Origin: Niastella populi
Lineage (GTDB): Bacteria; Bacteroidota; Bacteroidia; Chitinophagales; Chitinophagaceae
DNA length: 64,000 nt
Assembly: GCF_002078015.1 (NCBI RefSeq)
Contig: NZ_LWBP01000254.1
Location: forward strand, 124,001-188,000
Direction: 5' to 3'
Shown piece by piece: positions 35,528-43,891 of the stretch. Every line of letters starts with the position of its first letter. Positions within the stretch are counted from its first letter, which is position 1. The translations under genes were made by a program, and so were the position numbers. The notes under the pieces are model-generated. The model made no database searches. It was not told where the DNA came from and was given only the letters and a program-made list of their open reading frames with translations.

Positions 35528-36991
35528 ATGAAACCATTAAAAAGAAATCATTTATTTATTATGCTCAACAGTGTTGGATGCTGGTTGGTGTGTGTGATGC
35601 TCGCCGGCAGTTGCAATAGAAATAATGTTTCCGAAAGCCCCCCGCCCGATCCGGAACCACCGGTAGCTTCGGATGTAAGTTTGTATGTAACACAGGGCGA
35701 TAAAAATATTCTTTTTCAAAAACAAAACGTAAGCCTCGTATTTTCAGGTACCGGACCGGCAGGCACTATTATTGAAGTAGATACGGCACAAACTTTTCAA
35801 TCGATCGATGGCTTTGGCTATACTTTGACCGGCGGCAGCGCTACCCTGTTGAACGCATTACCCGCAGCTACACTCGACGCTTTATTAAAGGAACTATTTT
35901 TGTGGGACAGTACACATATCGGTGTTAGTTACTTACGCCTCAGCATCGGCGCCTCTGACCTCAGCGCATCTACATTTACATACGATGATGTGCCGGCTGG
36001 TGAAACCGATCCCACGCTCGCACACTTCAGCATCGATAAAGAAAAACAGGACCTGATCCCCATTCTCAAAAAGATCGTTGCTTTAAATCCCGCCATAAAA
36101 ATATTGGGCTCACCATGGTCGGCCCCGGTTTGGATGAAGACCAACGGCAGCTTTGTGGGCGGCAGCCTGAAACCTGAATATTATGGCGTCTATGCCACTT
36201 ATTTTGTAAAATACATTCAGGCAATGAAAGCTGAAGGCATCACTATCGATGCCATTACCGTTCAAAATGAACCATTGCATGGCGGTAACAATCCCAGCAT
36301 GGTAATGCAGGCTGTTGACCAGGCGGCATTCATAAAGAACAACCTCGGGCCTGCATTTGCAGCCGCAGGCATTACAACCAAAATAATTACCTACGATCAT
36401 AATGCCGACCGGCCCGATTACCCGCTGGCAATTTTAAACGACGCGGCGGCAAAAGCATATGTAGATGGTTCGGCATTTCACCTGTATGGCGGCAGTATTA
36501 CAGCGCTTACCGATGTACATAATGCGCACCCCGACAGGCATGTATATTTTACTGAACAATGGGTTGGCGGTCCGGGTAATTTCGCGGGCGATCTGAAATG
36601 GCATGTAGAGAACCTGATCATCGGCGCTACCCGCAACTGGAGCCGCAACGTACTTGAATGGAACCTGGCGGCGGATGCCAGTTACCAACCGCATACGCCA
36701 GGTGGTTGTACTTCCTGTCTCGGTGCGCTTACCATTGGTTCAGACGTAACAAGGAATGTAGCTTACTATATAATCGCGCACGCTTCCAAATTCGTTCGTC
36801 CCGGTTCGGTGCGCATCGCTTCAAACAATTCCGGCTCATTTGCTACAGTGGCCTTTAAGAACCCGGAAGGAAAAAAAGTATTGATCGTGTTGAACAAAGG
36901 AACCGAAACCGGTTCTTTCAACATAAAATTCAATGGCAAAATGGTAACCTCATCATTGAACGGAGGCGCCGTTGGAACCTATGTATGGTAA
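35528..36991 (+). CDS. GH30 glycoside hydrolase, lipoprotein
   Basis: A 487-residue GH30 enzyme. The signal peptide ends at a lipobox (LAGSC, Cys29) followed by a Pro-rich linker (PPPDPEPP), so it is anchored, possibly on the surface. Catalytic residues: acid/base Glu248 in ITVQNEPLH and nucleophile Glu343 in VYFTEQWVGG. FQSIDGFGYTLTGGSA is the family's first beta-strand. The C-terminal beta domain ends in TSSLNGGAVGTYVW. GH30 includes beta-1,6-glucanases and glucosylceramidase-like enzymes. It lies in the utilization locus, 67 nt after susD. It overlaps the upstream reading frame of the next GH30 gene only if a start at 36985 is used. Confidence 0.92.
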   Translation: MKPLKRNHLFIMLNSVGCWLVCVMLAGSCNRNNVSESPPPDPEPPVASDVSLYVTQGDKNILFQKQNVSLVFSGTGPAGTIIEVDTAQTFQSIDGFGYTLTGGSATLLNALPAATLDALLKELFLWDSTHIGVSYLRLSIGASDLSASTFTYDDVPAGETDPTLAHFSIDKEKQDLIPILKKIVALNPAIKILGSPWSAPVWMKTNGSFVGGSLKPEYYGVYATYFVKYIQAMKAEGITIDAITVQNEPLHGGNNPSMVMQAVDQAAFIKNNLGPAFAAAGITTKIITYDHNADRPDYPLAILNDAAAKAYVDGSAFHLYGGSITALTDVHNAHPDRHVYFTEQWVGGPGNFAGDLKWHVENLIIGATRNWSRNVLEWNLAADASYQPHTPGGCTSCLGALTIGSDVTRNVAYYIIAHASKFVRPGSVRIASNNSGSFATVAFKNPEGKKVLIVLNKGTETGSFNIKFNGKMVTSSLNGGAVGTYVW

Positions 36992-37008
36992 TTAGAAAAA
37001 AAGAAAAA

Positions 37009-38457
37009 ATGAAGAATATTGCTGTCCCGTTTTTAATTTTCGTTACCCAAACAGGTGTTGTGCAGGCGCAACAAACAGGGGCCAAACCTGCCTGGAAAAC
37101 AGTTACGGTTTACACCACTGCCGATAAAACGGATTACCGCCTCTCAAAAACAAATACCCTTACCCTTACGCCGTTTGGCCAGCCACTGGAAACGCAGCCC
37201 TGTGTGTTTATAGATGCTACCCGAAAATTTCAAACCATAACCGGAATAGGCGGCGCCATTACAGATGCCACTGCAGAAACATTTGCCAAACTGCCTGCTG
37301 AAAGCCAGAGCGAACTGATAAACGCTTATTACAGTGCCGGCAAAGGCATCGGTTATTCGCTGGTGCGCACGAATATGAACAGCTGCGATTTTTCGAGTGA
37401 TACGTATACCTATGTGGCCGAAAATGATGTGGCGCTGAAAACGTTTAGTATCGCGCACGATGAAAAGTATCGTATTCCCATGATCAAAAAGGCCATTGCT
37501 ACAGCCGGCGGAAAGATACCATTGTATATTAGTCCGTGGAGCCCGCCCGCCTGGATGAAAGACAACAACAACATGTTGCAGGGCGGAAAACTGAAAGAGA
37601 GCTATAAACAAAGCTGGGCCAGTTATTTTGTAAAGTATATAAAAGCATATGAGGCCAAAGGCATTCCGGTATGGGGCCTTACGGTGCAGAACGAGCCCAT
37701 GGCCAAACAGCGCTGGGAATCGTGCATATTTACCGCAGAAGAAGAGCGCGATTTTATAAAGAAATATCTTGGGCCTGCCCTGCAGCAACAGGGACTGGGA
37801 AGCAAAAAACTGATCGCGTGGGACCATAACCGCGATCTGCTGTACCAGCGGGCAACTACCATCTTAAACGACCCGGCTGCTGCCAAATATGTTTGGGGTA
37901 TTGGTTATCACTGGTACGAAACCTGGACCGGCAGCGCCATGCAGTTCGAAAACCTGAAAAGAGTGCATGAAACATTTCCCAACACCAACCTGATATTTAC
38001 GGAAGGATGTGTGGAGAAATTCGATCTGAACCGCATCAATGAATGGTCTATCGGCGAACGCTACGGGTTCTCCATGGTAAATGATTTCAATAGCGGTACA
38101 GTAGCCTGGACCGACTGGAATATTTTGCTCGATGAGAACGGCGGGCCGAACCATGTAGGTAATTTTTGTTTTGCGCCTGTACATGCCGATACAAAAACCG
38201 GTAAGCTCATCTATACAAACGCCTATTATTATTTAGGTCATTTCTCAAAGTTTGTAAAGGCCGGTGCAAAACGTATCGGTACTGCTTCAAGCCGCGATAA
38301 ATTGATCACAACGGCCTTTATAAATCCCGATGGCAGGTTGATTGTAGTGGTGCTGAACCTTTCGAACGATGCAGTTGAGTACAACCTTTGGCTGCAGGGC
38401 AATGCAGCGGCAGTAAACAGTTTGCCCCATTCCATTACCACGCTGGTTATTGAATAA
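37009..38457 (+). CDS. Second GH30 glycoside hydrolase
   Basis: A 482-residue secreted GH30. A short signal peptide ends near VVQAQ, with no lipobox, so it is probably periplasmic. Acid/base Glu229 is in LTVQNEPMA and nucleophile Glu332 in LIFTEGCVEKF. FQTITGIGGAITDATAETFAKL and SPWSPPAWMKDN are typical of the GH30_1/GH30_3 branch that includes endo-beta-1,6-glucanases. It begins 17 nt after the first GH30 stop. I reject the ATG at 36985 because it overlaps that gene and leaves a poor signal peptide. The two differ in localisation, which suggests cleavage outside followed by trimming in the periplasm. Confidence 0.92.
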   Translation: MKNIAVPFLIFVTQTGVVQAQQTGAKPAWKTVTVYTTADKTDYRLSKTNTLTLTPFGQPLETQPCVFIDATRKFQTITGIGGAITDATAETFAKLPAESQSELINAYYSAGKGIGYSLVRTNMNSCDFSSDTYTYVAENDVALKTFSIAHDEKYRIPMIKKAIATAGGKIPLYISPWSPPAWMKDNNNMLQGGKLKESYKQSWASYFVKYIKAYEAKGIPVWGLTVQNEPMAKQRWESCIFTAEEERDFIKKYLGPALQQQGLGSKKLIAWDHNRDLLYQRATTILNDPAAAKYVWGIGYHWYETWTGSAMQFENLKRVHETFPNTNLIFTEGCVEKFDLNRINEWSIGERYGFSMVNDFNSGTVAWTDWNILLDENGGPNHVGNFCFAPVHADTKTGKLIYTNAYYYLGHFSKFVKAGAKRIGTASSRDKLITTAFINPDGRLIVVVLNLSNDAVEYNLWLQGNAAAVNSLPHSITTLVIE

Positions 38458-38737
38458 AAGCAGTTTTAAGTATAGCCCCATGCGAAGGGCTGCGCTATAA
38501 AGCGTTGAGCGTTCAGAAAGCGAAACGCAACCAATGAAAGATCCCGAATGAAGTACGAGCAGTTATCTGCCTCGTACTTCCTGTTTTTATACCCGCCTTT
38601 AAAAATGAACACCGGCTGTAACATTACCGTACACCGGCTTACATTACCAAACTATAAGTCATTGGATGAGAGCGCGATAAAAAACTGGCATTTTATAGGT
38701 TGTTTTACTATTGCCGCAGGCCGCATAAAAGGAACAT

Positions 38738-41068
38738 ATGATCAAAAACTATTTTAAGACTGCTTTCCGGAATCTGTTTAAAACACCGTTACTTTCTTTT
38801 ATAAATATCTCGGGACTGGCGTTAGGGATGGCCGGCGCCGGTTTGCTTTTGTTGAATATTTATTATTTGGTAAGTATCGATCAGTTTCATGAAAAGAAAG
38901 ACCGGGTGTTTAAAGTGTATAATAAAACGTCTATAAATGGCCGGCTAAGTTGCCACGACCATAGCCAGGCTCCCCTTGGACCTGCATTGCAAAAAGAATA
39001 TCCCCGGATCAGGCAAATGGCCAGAATTGCTTATACAGGAAAACAGTTCAGTTATAAAGATAAAAAGCTGCAGGCCGAAGGCTATTATGCAGATGCTCCT
39101 TTTCTCAACATGTTCAGCTTTCCTTTAATAACGGGAAGTAAACAAGCAGTGCTGGAAGATCGTGATGCAATTGTTCTTACCGAAAAGATGGCGAAAAAGA
39201 TCTTTGGGAACGAAGATCCTTTACATAAAGTGATCCGTTTGGATAATACCCGCGACGTTACCGTAACAGGTGTATTGAAAGATGTGCCGGTGAACAGTTC
39301 ATTGAAGTTCGACTACCTGTTGGCCTGGCAGGATAATAACAATAGGTGGGATTTTTATTTTGCAAACACCTTTGTGGAATTGAACAGTGCAGGAGAGAAA
39401 ACAATTGTTGATAAACAAATTGCTGATATTGTAAGCAAACACAGTAAGAACGAACAGGGCTCACAGGTATTTCTGCATCCTGTTGGTAAAATGAGTTTGC
39501 AGGGTAATTTTGATGAAAAAGGAAACCCGAAAACCCAGTCAGAAATTTATTTCCTGTCTGTACTGGCTGTTATTATGTTATTTATAGGTTGTATAAACTT
39601 TATGAACCTGAGCACGGCGCAAAGTGGGAAAAGAGGAAAAGAAGTGGGGGTTCGAAAGATAATGGGAGCTGTAAAGAGATCGTTAATCGTTCAGTTTGTA
39701 ACAGAGTCGACCTTACTTGCTTTTTTGGCGGGTTGCGCAGGGCTGCTTATTGTTCAACTGGTATGGCCGTCGTTCAGTGCCATGGCAAAAGTTCGGATAG
39801 CTATTCCCTGGCATTTGCCGGCTTTCTGGTTATCGGGGCTGGCGTTTATTCTGTTTACCGGCATATTGGCGGGCAGTTATCCGGCCTTTTATTTATCGTC
39901 GTTTAAGCCGGTAAAGGTGTTGAAGGGCGTATTCAGCAATAAGGGATCGTTGATAACCCCCCGGCGCATACTCGTTGTGGTTCAATTTGTATTGGCCATT
40001 TTCCTTATGAACTTTTCGATCCTTTTCAGAAAACAGGCCAATTTTACCGAAAACCGCGAGATGGGGTTTGCAAAGGATGGTTTGGTTTTTCATTCAATGA
40101 CCCAGGATCTGCGAAAGAATTTTGAAGCTGTTCAACAGGAACTGGCAAGTACCGGCATGGTAGCGGCTATTTGTAAAACCAATTCGCCAATAACAAGAGT
40201 GGGCGGTGCTTTAAGTGGTTTGGAGTGGAATGGCAGGGAAGATAACAAGTATGTTTCATTTGGCTTATATACTACCACAGGCGGGTTTGTAAAAACAAAC
40301 GGCCTTACCCTGCTTTCAGGGCGCGATATTGATTATAACAACTACAAATCAGATGATGTGGCCTGCGTAATAAATGAAAGTGCGGCTAAGGAATTGGGAT
40401 TTGCGAATCCGGTTGGACAAACCCTGAAAGAAGATAACCGTAACTGGACGGTCATTGGCGTGGTAAAAGATTTTTATCAAAATTCCCCGGGCGAGCTTGC
40501 CAAACCCGTAATGATCCGGTATGGCACAGATGATGGAACTATCAATATAAGAATGCAGGCCGGCTCAACATTGCAGGGCATTAAAAAAGTAGAAGATATA
40601 ATAAAAAAGAATAACCCGGGCTATATCACAGAGCTGCAGTTTGCCGATGAGGATGTTGCCAGAACCTTTCAACAGCGAAAGAATGCTTCTGCTTTGATAA
40701 ACTCATTTACATTGATAGCCATATTTATTGCCTGCATGGGACTGTTGGGACTTACTGCTTATATGGTTGAAATGAGAAGACGTGAAGTAGGAATAAGAAA
40801 GGTATTGGGAGCCAGTGTTGCTTCGGTCACTTCTTTACTAACAAAAGAATTTGTAAAACTGGTAGGCATTTCGGTGCTTGTTGCCTCGCCGGTGGCCTGG
40901 CTGTTCATGCATTTGTTTTTGCAGCAATTCAGTTATAGAACTAACATTAGCTGGTGGATACTGCCGGTATCGGGCGTTACGGCTATTGTCATCGCTATTG
41001 CTACAATAAGTTTTCAAACCATAAAAACGGCTGTAGCCAACCCGGTGAACGCTTTGCGAAGTGAGTAG
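38738..41068 (+). CDS. FtsX/MacB-like ABC transporter permease
   Basis: A 776-residue inner-membrane protein with two MacB periplasmic core domains and two FtsX domains. It starts MIKNYFKTAFRNLFKTPLLSFINISGLALGMA, the usual opening of this Bacteroidota family. Membrane segments follow at about 20-45, 280-300, 330-350, 380-400, 425-445, and three near the C-terminus (SFTLIAIFIACMGLLGLTAYMVEMRRREVGIRKVLGAS). Members take part in efflux or lipoprotein/antimicrobial peptide handling with a separate ATPase. No ATPase gene is adjacent. A bidirectional terminator follows. Confidence 0.92.
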   Translation: MIKNYFKTAFRNLFKTPLLSFINISGLALGMAGAGLLLLNIYYLVSIDQFHEKKDRVFKVYNKTSINGRLSCHDHSQAPLGPALQKEYPRIRQMARIAYTGKQFSYKDKKLQAEGYYADAPFLNMFSFPLITGSKQAVLEDRDAIVLTEKMAKKIFGNEDPLHKVIRLDNTRDVTVTGVLKDVPVNSSLKFDYLLAWQDNNNRWDFYFANTFVELNSAGEKTIVDKQIADIVSKHSKNEQGSQVFLHPVGKMSLQGNFDEKGNPKTQSEIYFLSVLAVIMLFIGCINFMNLSTAQSGKRGKEVGVRKIMGAVKRSLIVQFVTESTLLAFLAGCAGLLIVQLVWPSFSAMAKVRIAIPWHLPAFWLSGLAFILFTGILAGSYPAFYLSSFKPVKVLKGVFSNKGSLITPRRILVVVQFVLAIFLMNFSILFRKQANFTENREMGFAKDGLVFHSMTQDLRKNFEAVQQELASTGMVAAICKTNSPITRVGGALSGLEWNGREDNKYVSFGLYTTTGGFVKTNGLTLLSGRDIDYNNYKSDDVACVINESAAKELGFANPVGQTLKEDNRNWTVIGVVKDFYQNSPGELAKPVMIRYGTDDGTINIRMQAGSTLQGIKKVEDIIKKNNPGYITELQFADEDVARTFQQRKNASALINSFTLIAIFIACMGLLGLTAYMVEMRRREVGIRKVLGASVASVTSLLTKEFVKLVGISVLVASPVAWLFMHLFLQQFSYRTNISWWILPVSGVTAIVIAIATISFQTIKTAVANPVNALRSE

Positions 41069-41097
41069 AACATAAGTGTATTCACATGGAATAGACT

Positions 41098-41131
41098 ATT
41101 GGGAGAAAGATACCTGATCTACTCTCCCAAT
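41098..41131. terminator. Bidirectional hairpin terminator
   Basis: ATTGGGAGA (41098-41106) pairs with TCTCCCAAT (41123-41131), followed by TTTTTG on the plus strand. It ends the permease gene and overlaps the stop codon of the convergent repressor gene. Confidence 0.65.
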
Positions 41132-42030
41132 TTTTGTTTTAATACGGCCAGTTCAGCTTCTATATTCACCAGGCGTTTATAAATTTCACCGGGGCCGGGC
41201 AATTGACGGGTCCAGCGTTCAACCACATACCATATTTCGGCTACTTCGTCTACTTCCATAACAATGGTGGGAAATTCCCCGGCGTGATTATTATCGCTCT
41301 TGACGATGATCTTTCCTTCATGATGCCGGTTGATGAGCCTTTTGATCAATACACCCTGCGTGCGGGTAACCAGCACATATACGCGATCGTCGCGAACTTC
41401 CGATATATCGGCCCAGCGCGCAATAACGCGGTCGGCATCCTGCAGCGTGGGGAACATGGAATGGCCTTCCACTTCAAAAATGCGGTAAGTGCCGTTGGTA
41501 TATCCGGGCAAACGATAGGCAGATAATGACTGAATGAATTGCGGATCGCCATAGCCCAGCATATAACCGGCCCTTGCTTTTACCGGAACATAAATGATAT
41601 TCTCTTCCCCCTGGCTATCGATGGTGATAATTTTTGGGGCCTGAAAGCGGCGGTAAGGATACAGCGTGCTGCCTACCACAGAAACGGGCAGATCCTCATC
41701 AATTGGTGGCAGATATTGACGCACGGCAGAAGTTACATTGCCGTTGGTAACGCCGCCATTTATTTTGTCACGATCGTCATTTTTCTCATCATTTCCGCCT
41801 TTTAATTCGACAAGGCCGCCTTTTGACAAATCAATACTGATTAACTCATCCATTGATATGTCGAAAAATGAGGCAATTTTTTCTAATGTATTCAAATCTG
41901 GCTCAGAATGGGTGGTTTCGTAGTTGGAGAAGGTATTTCGCTTCAAACCCAATGCTGTAGCCACTTCCGCTTGTGTCAACCCCTTATTTTTCCTTAAAAA
42001 GGAGAGGTTCGATGCAAAAAAAGTTGGCAT
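41119..42030 (-). CDS. XRE-family LexA/CI-type repressor with S24 self-cleavage domain
   Basis: A 303-residue phage-type repressor. The N-terminal XRE HTH lies at about 5-65 (NKGLTQAEVATALGLKRNTFSNYETT). The linker is charged and Asn/Asp-rich (about 75-105). The S24/LexA domain has an Ala-Gly cleavage site (Ala154-Gly155 in KARAGYMLGYGDP), nucleophile Ser191 in VEGHSMFP, and general-base Lys230 in GVLIKRL. It should be inactivated by RecA-stimulated self-cleavage after DNA damage (family knowledge). ATG 42030 fits the HTH start; a TTG at 42051 is less likely. It is divergent from a small HTH gene and phage-like genes that it presumably represses. Confidence 0.9.
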   Translation of the reverse strand: MPTFFASNLSFLRKNKGLTQAEVATALGLKRNTFSNYETTHSEPDLNTLEKIASFFDISMDELISIDLSKGGLVELKGGNDEKNDDRDKINGGVTNGNVTSAVRQYLPPIDEDLPVSVVGSTLYPYRRFQAPKIITIDSQGEENIIYVPVKARAGYMLGYGDPQFIQSLSAYRLPGYTNGTYRIFEVEGHSMFPTLQDADRVIARWADISEVRDDRVYVLVTRTQGVLIKRLINRHHEGKIIVKSDNNHAGEFPTIVMEVDEVAEIWYVVERWTRQLPGPGEIYKRLVNIEAELAVLKQKLGE

Positions 42031-42078
42031 AGAGTAAATTTTTTGCCCCAAAAATTGGAAATGTCAAAAAATGAGGCA

Positions 42079-42106
42079 TATATTTGCTGTATCGAAAAGC
42101 GATACA
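42079..42106 (+). promoter_or_regulatory. Cassette promoter and operator-like inverted repeat
   Basis: TATATTTG (42079-42086) is a perfect -7 element, with ATTG at 42054-42057 as a weak -33 at 21-nt spacing. Immediately downstream TGTATCG-AAAAG-CGATACA (42088-42106) is a perfect inverted repeat, 3 nt before the ATG. It is well placed for repression by the divergent S24 repressor or autoregulation by the small HTH protein. Confidence 0.55.
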
Positions 42107-42109
42107 AAT

Positions 42110-42352
42110 ATGCATGGGGCTAAAAGTAGGCAAAAAAACGACGAAACGATGCTGCGGAGGCGGGATGTGGCTGCTTTGGTGGCAGATATTCACGGTGTTA
42201 CTGCCGATCATGTCAGAAAAGTTGTCAGAGGTGATCGGGAAAATGAGCAAATACTGGCTACCTACATGCAAATAATTGAGAACGATAACATGCTGTTACG
42301 GGCTGCAAAAGATACGGTGCCGTTTAAAGACAGCCTGAATCCTGAAGCATGA
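42110..42352 (+). CDS. Small HTH protein (Cro/Ner-like)
   Basis: An 80-residue protein with one helix-turn-helix at about 18-55: RRRDVAALVADIHGVTADHVRKVVRGDRENEQI. The pattern V..V..IHGVT.DHV.KVVRG.R resembles phage Cro-like proteins that start with the IAEI-GVS-VYKVLKG form. It is the first gene transcribed divergently from the S24 repressor, the usual place of a Cro or Ner. ATG 42110 follows the promoter; an earlier ATG at 42071 lies upstream of the -7 box. Confidence 0.65.
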   Translation: MHGAKSRQKNDETMLRRRDVAALVADIHGVTADHVRKVVRGDRENEQILATYMQIIENDNMLLRAAKDTVPFKDSLNPEA

Positions 42353-42364
42353 AAGCTGCCGATC

Positions 42365-42763
42365 ATGATCCATTTATTTATACAGAATGATCTGGCCACC
42401 CATCTCAAAGCACAGATATGCCATTTACTGAATTGGGACGAACTGCAGTATGGAGAATTTCAGTTTCAATGTGGCTGTTTGTATTTACAATATTATATAT
42501 CAAAAGATCCTGTGGCAATCGATGAAGTGTTACTCCACCAGCTCTATTGGAAATGGTGGAAGAACGAATGGCTCGACAGAGATTATGTTCTTGCCGGCAC
42601 CCTGATGAAATGTGACAAACTTTCTATTGAAGAGAAAAGGAGGCTGTATCGTAATTGGCACGATGCACGCGTATTGGCCGATGAGTGTTCGCCGGTAGGA
42701 TTAATTATGAGCAATGGTTATAAAACAATGATTAGCGAAATAATAAAAACGGAAGTGTTATGA
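42365..42763 (+). CDS. Hypothetical protein of the phage-like cassette, 132 residues
   Basis: I do not recognise the family. It is rich in aromatic residues, with KWWKNEWLDRDYVLAGTL in the middle and EEKRRLYRNWHDARVLADE near the C-terminus. No signal peptide or membrane segment. It starts 12 nt after the HTH gene and overlaps the next gene by 4 nt (ATGA), so it is translationally coupled within the cassette operon. Confidence 0.7.
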   Translation: MIHLFIQNDLATHLKAQICHLLNWDELQYGEFQFQCGCLYLQYYISKDPVAIDEVLLHQLYWKWWKNEWLDRDYVLAGTLMKCDKLSIEEKRRLYRNWHDARVLADECSPVGLIMSNGYKTMISEIIKTEVL

Positions 42764-43209
42764 ATATACTCACAAGAAAAGAGCTGTCTATCGTAAGCCA
42801 TGTAATTACGCGTGCTCAATCGGAAATTCAACAACAAGCTGGTATTGACGTAGTGTTGGTTCCACGCTATTCGAATAAAAGGGTGGAAGACGATGTGCGG
42901 CAACTATTTGAATCGATGTGTGAATGCTGGAACGTTCAGCTTTCATGGGTAAGCGATAAAAGCAGAGCGAACGATCGCCCCATTATGAGAAAGTTGTTAT
43001 GGATGGCTGGCAAGAAACGTTTTCCGCAGATCTCCTACTGCGTGTTGGCCAACCTCACAGGTGCAACCGATCATGCCGGGGTAATTAAAGGTATTCGAAG
43101 CGGGTACGACTGGCTGCGTGTTCAGGATGACAAATTCCTGAAATATTATGGACCTGTAAGAAGCTATTTGATGGAATTAGAAGAAGAGCAGGTATTAAGC
43201 GCGCATTGA
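42760..43209 (+). CDS. DnaA domain IV-like DNA-binding protein
   Basis: A 149-residue protein. Residues about 45-120 resemble the DnaA C-terminal DnaA-box-binding domain: DVRQLFESMCECWNVQLSW, then KSRANDRPIMRKLLWMAG (the conserved R..R region), and LANLTGATDHAGVIKGIR, which mirrors the DnaA GxRDHTTV signature with TDHAGV. There is no AAA+ domain. It may bind DnaA-box-like DNA or control replication of an element. The similarity is by eye and moderate. It overlaps the preceding gene by 4 nt and is followed by the gam gene after 71 nt. Confidence 0.6.
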   Translation: MNILTRKELSIVSHVITRAQSEIQQQAGIDVVLVPRYSNKRVEDDVRQLFESMCECWNVQLSWVSDKSRANDRPIMRKLLWMAGKKRFPQISYCVLANLTGATDHAGVIKGIRSGYDWLRVQDDKFLKYYGPVRSYLMELEEEQVLSAH

Positions 43210-43280
43210 TACGGTGGCAGAAGAACCCATCCAATGCGCCGCCTGCTTACCTTATTTAATAACAACTAAATTATAAACGT

Positions 43281-43805
43281 ATGTTCCGTGAAAAAAAGAG
43301 AGTCATCAACAATGTAGATTATGATCAGGCACAGGAAGCATCTTCGAGATATGCTGAAGTGTCGGCCCGCCTTGGTTTTATTGAAGCGCAAATAAACGAG
43401 CGCATCAACAGCATTAAAGACGAATTCGCCGATGAGATCATTCACCTCACCCGCGAGAAAGAAAAACAGTTCGAAGTGCTGGAAGTGTATGCAAAAGAGC
43501 AGAAAGATAATTGGGGCCGGCGCAAAAGCTACGATCTTTTACATAGTGTGATCGGTTTTCGTACAGGAACACCCAGGGTTACAAAGGACAAAATGTTTAC
43601 CTGGGATAATATAGTTGATATGGTAAAAGAAAGATTCCCATCGTTGATACGGGTGAAGTGCGAACTGGATAAAGAAGCGATCATTGCCATGCGTGATGAG
43701 AAAGAGTTCCTTGAACTGCAAAAACAGTGTTACATAGACGTGGAGCAGGGTGAATCGTTCTTTGTTGAAACCAAAATGCTTGAGTTGCAACGCCAGCGCG
43801 CATAA
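43281..43805 (+). CDS. Mu Gam-like host-nuclease inhibitor / DNA-end-binding protein
   Basis: A 174-residue homologue of phage Mu Gam, a Ku-like dimer that binds double-strand DNA ends and blocks exonucleases. A long N-terminal coiled coil lies at about 18-85 (EVSARLGFIEAQINERINSIKDEF). The Gam core follows: SYDLLHSVIGFRTGTPRVTKDKMFTWDNIVDMVKERFP, then IRVKCELDKEAIIA. In Mu it protects transposing DNA. Here there is no transposase, so it may be a domesticated repair factor or a remnant. It is the last gene of the cassette. Confidence 0.82.
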   Translation: MFREKKRVINNVDYDQAQEASSRYAEVSARLGFIEAQINERINSIKDEFADEIIHLTREKEKQFEVLEVYAKEQKDNWGRRKSYDLLHSVIGFRTGTPRVTKDKMFTWDNIVDMVKERFPSLIRVKCELDKEAIIAMRDEKEFLELQKQCYIDVEQGESFFVETKMLELQRQRA

Positions 43806-43891
43806 ACTCGGCTACATATATTTTCAGGTTCTGATTGTAATTTTTGTGTCATAGCTAGTAAGTAAGCCGTTCTGTTTCTACAGAGTGGCCT

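Noticed and set aside
38548-38757. 69-codon frame before the ABC permease gene
   Set aside because: It overlaps the permease start and has no protein-like features. The 280-bp gap is better read as a leader region.
42360-42369. GATCATGATC palindrome at the start of the 132-residue gene, similar to the CRP-like site core at 47801
   Set aside because: It lacks the flanking TGTGA/TCACA and overlaps a start codon. Ten matching palindromic bases are not enough evidence.
41119-43805. Full Mu-like prophage
   Set aside because: No transposase, portal, capsid or tail genes occur in the window, and both flanks are ordinary chromosomal genes.
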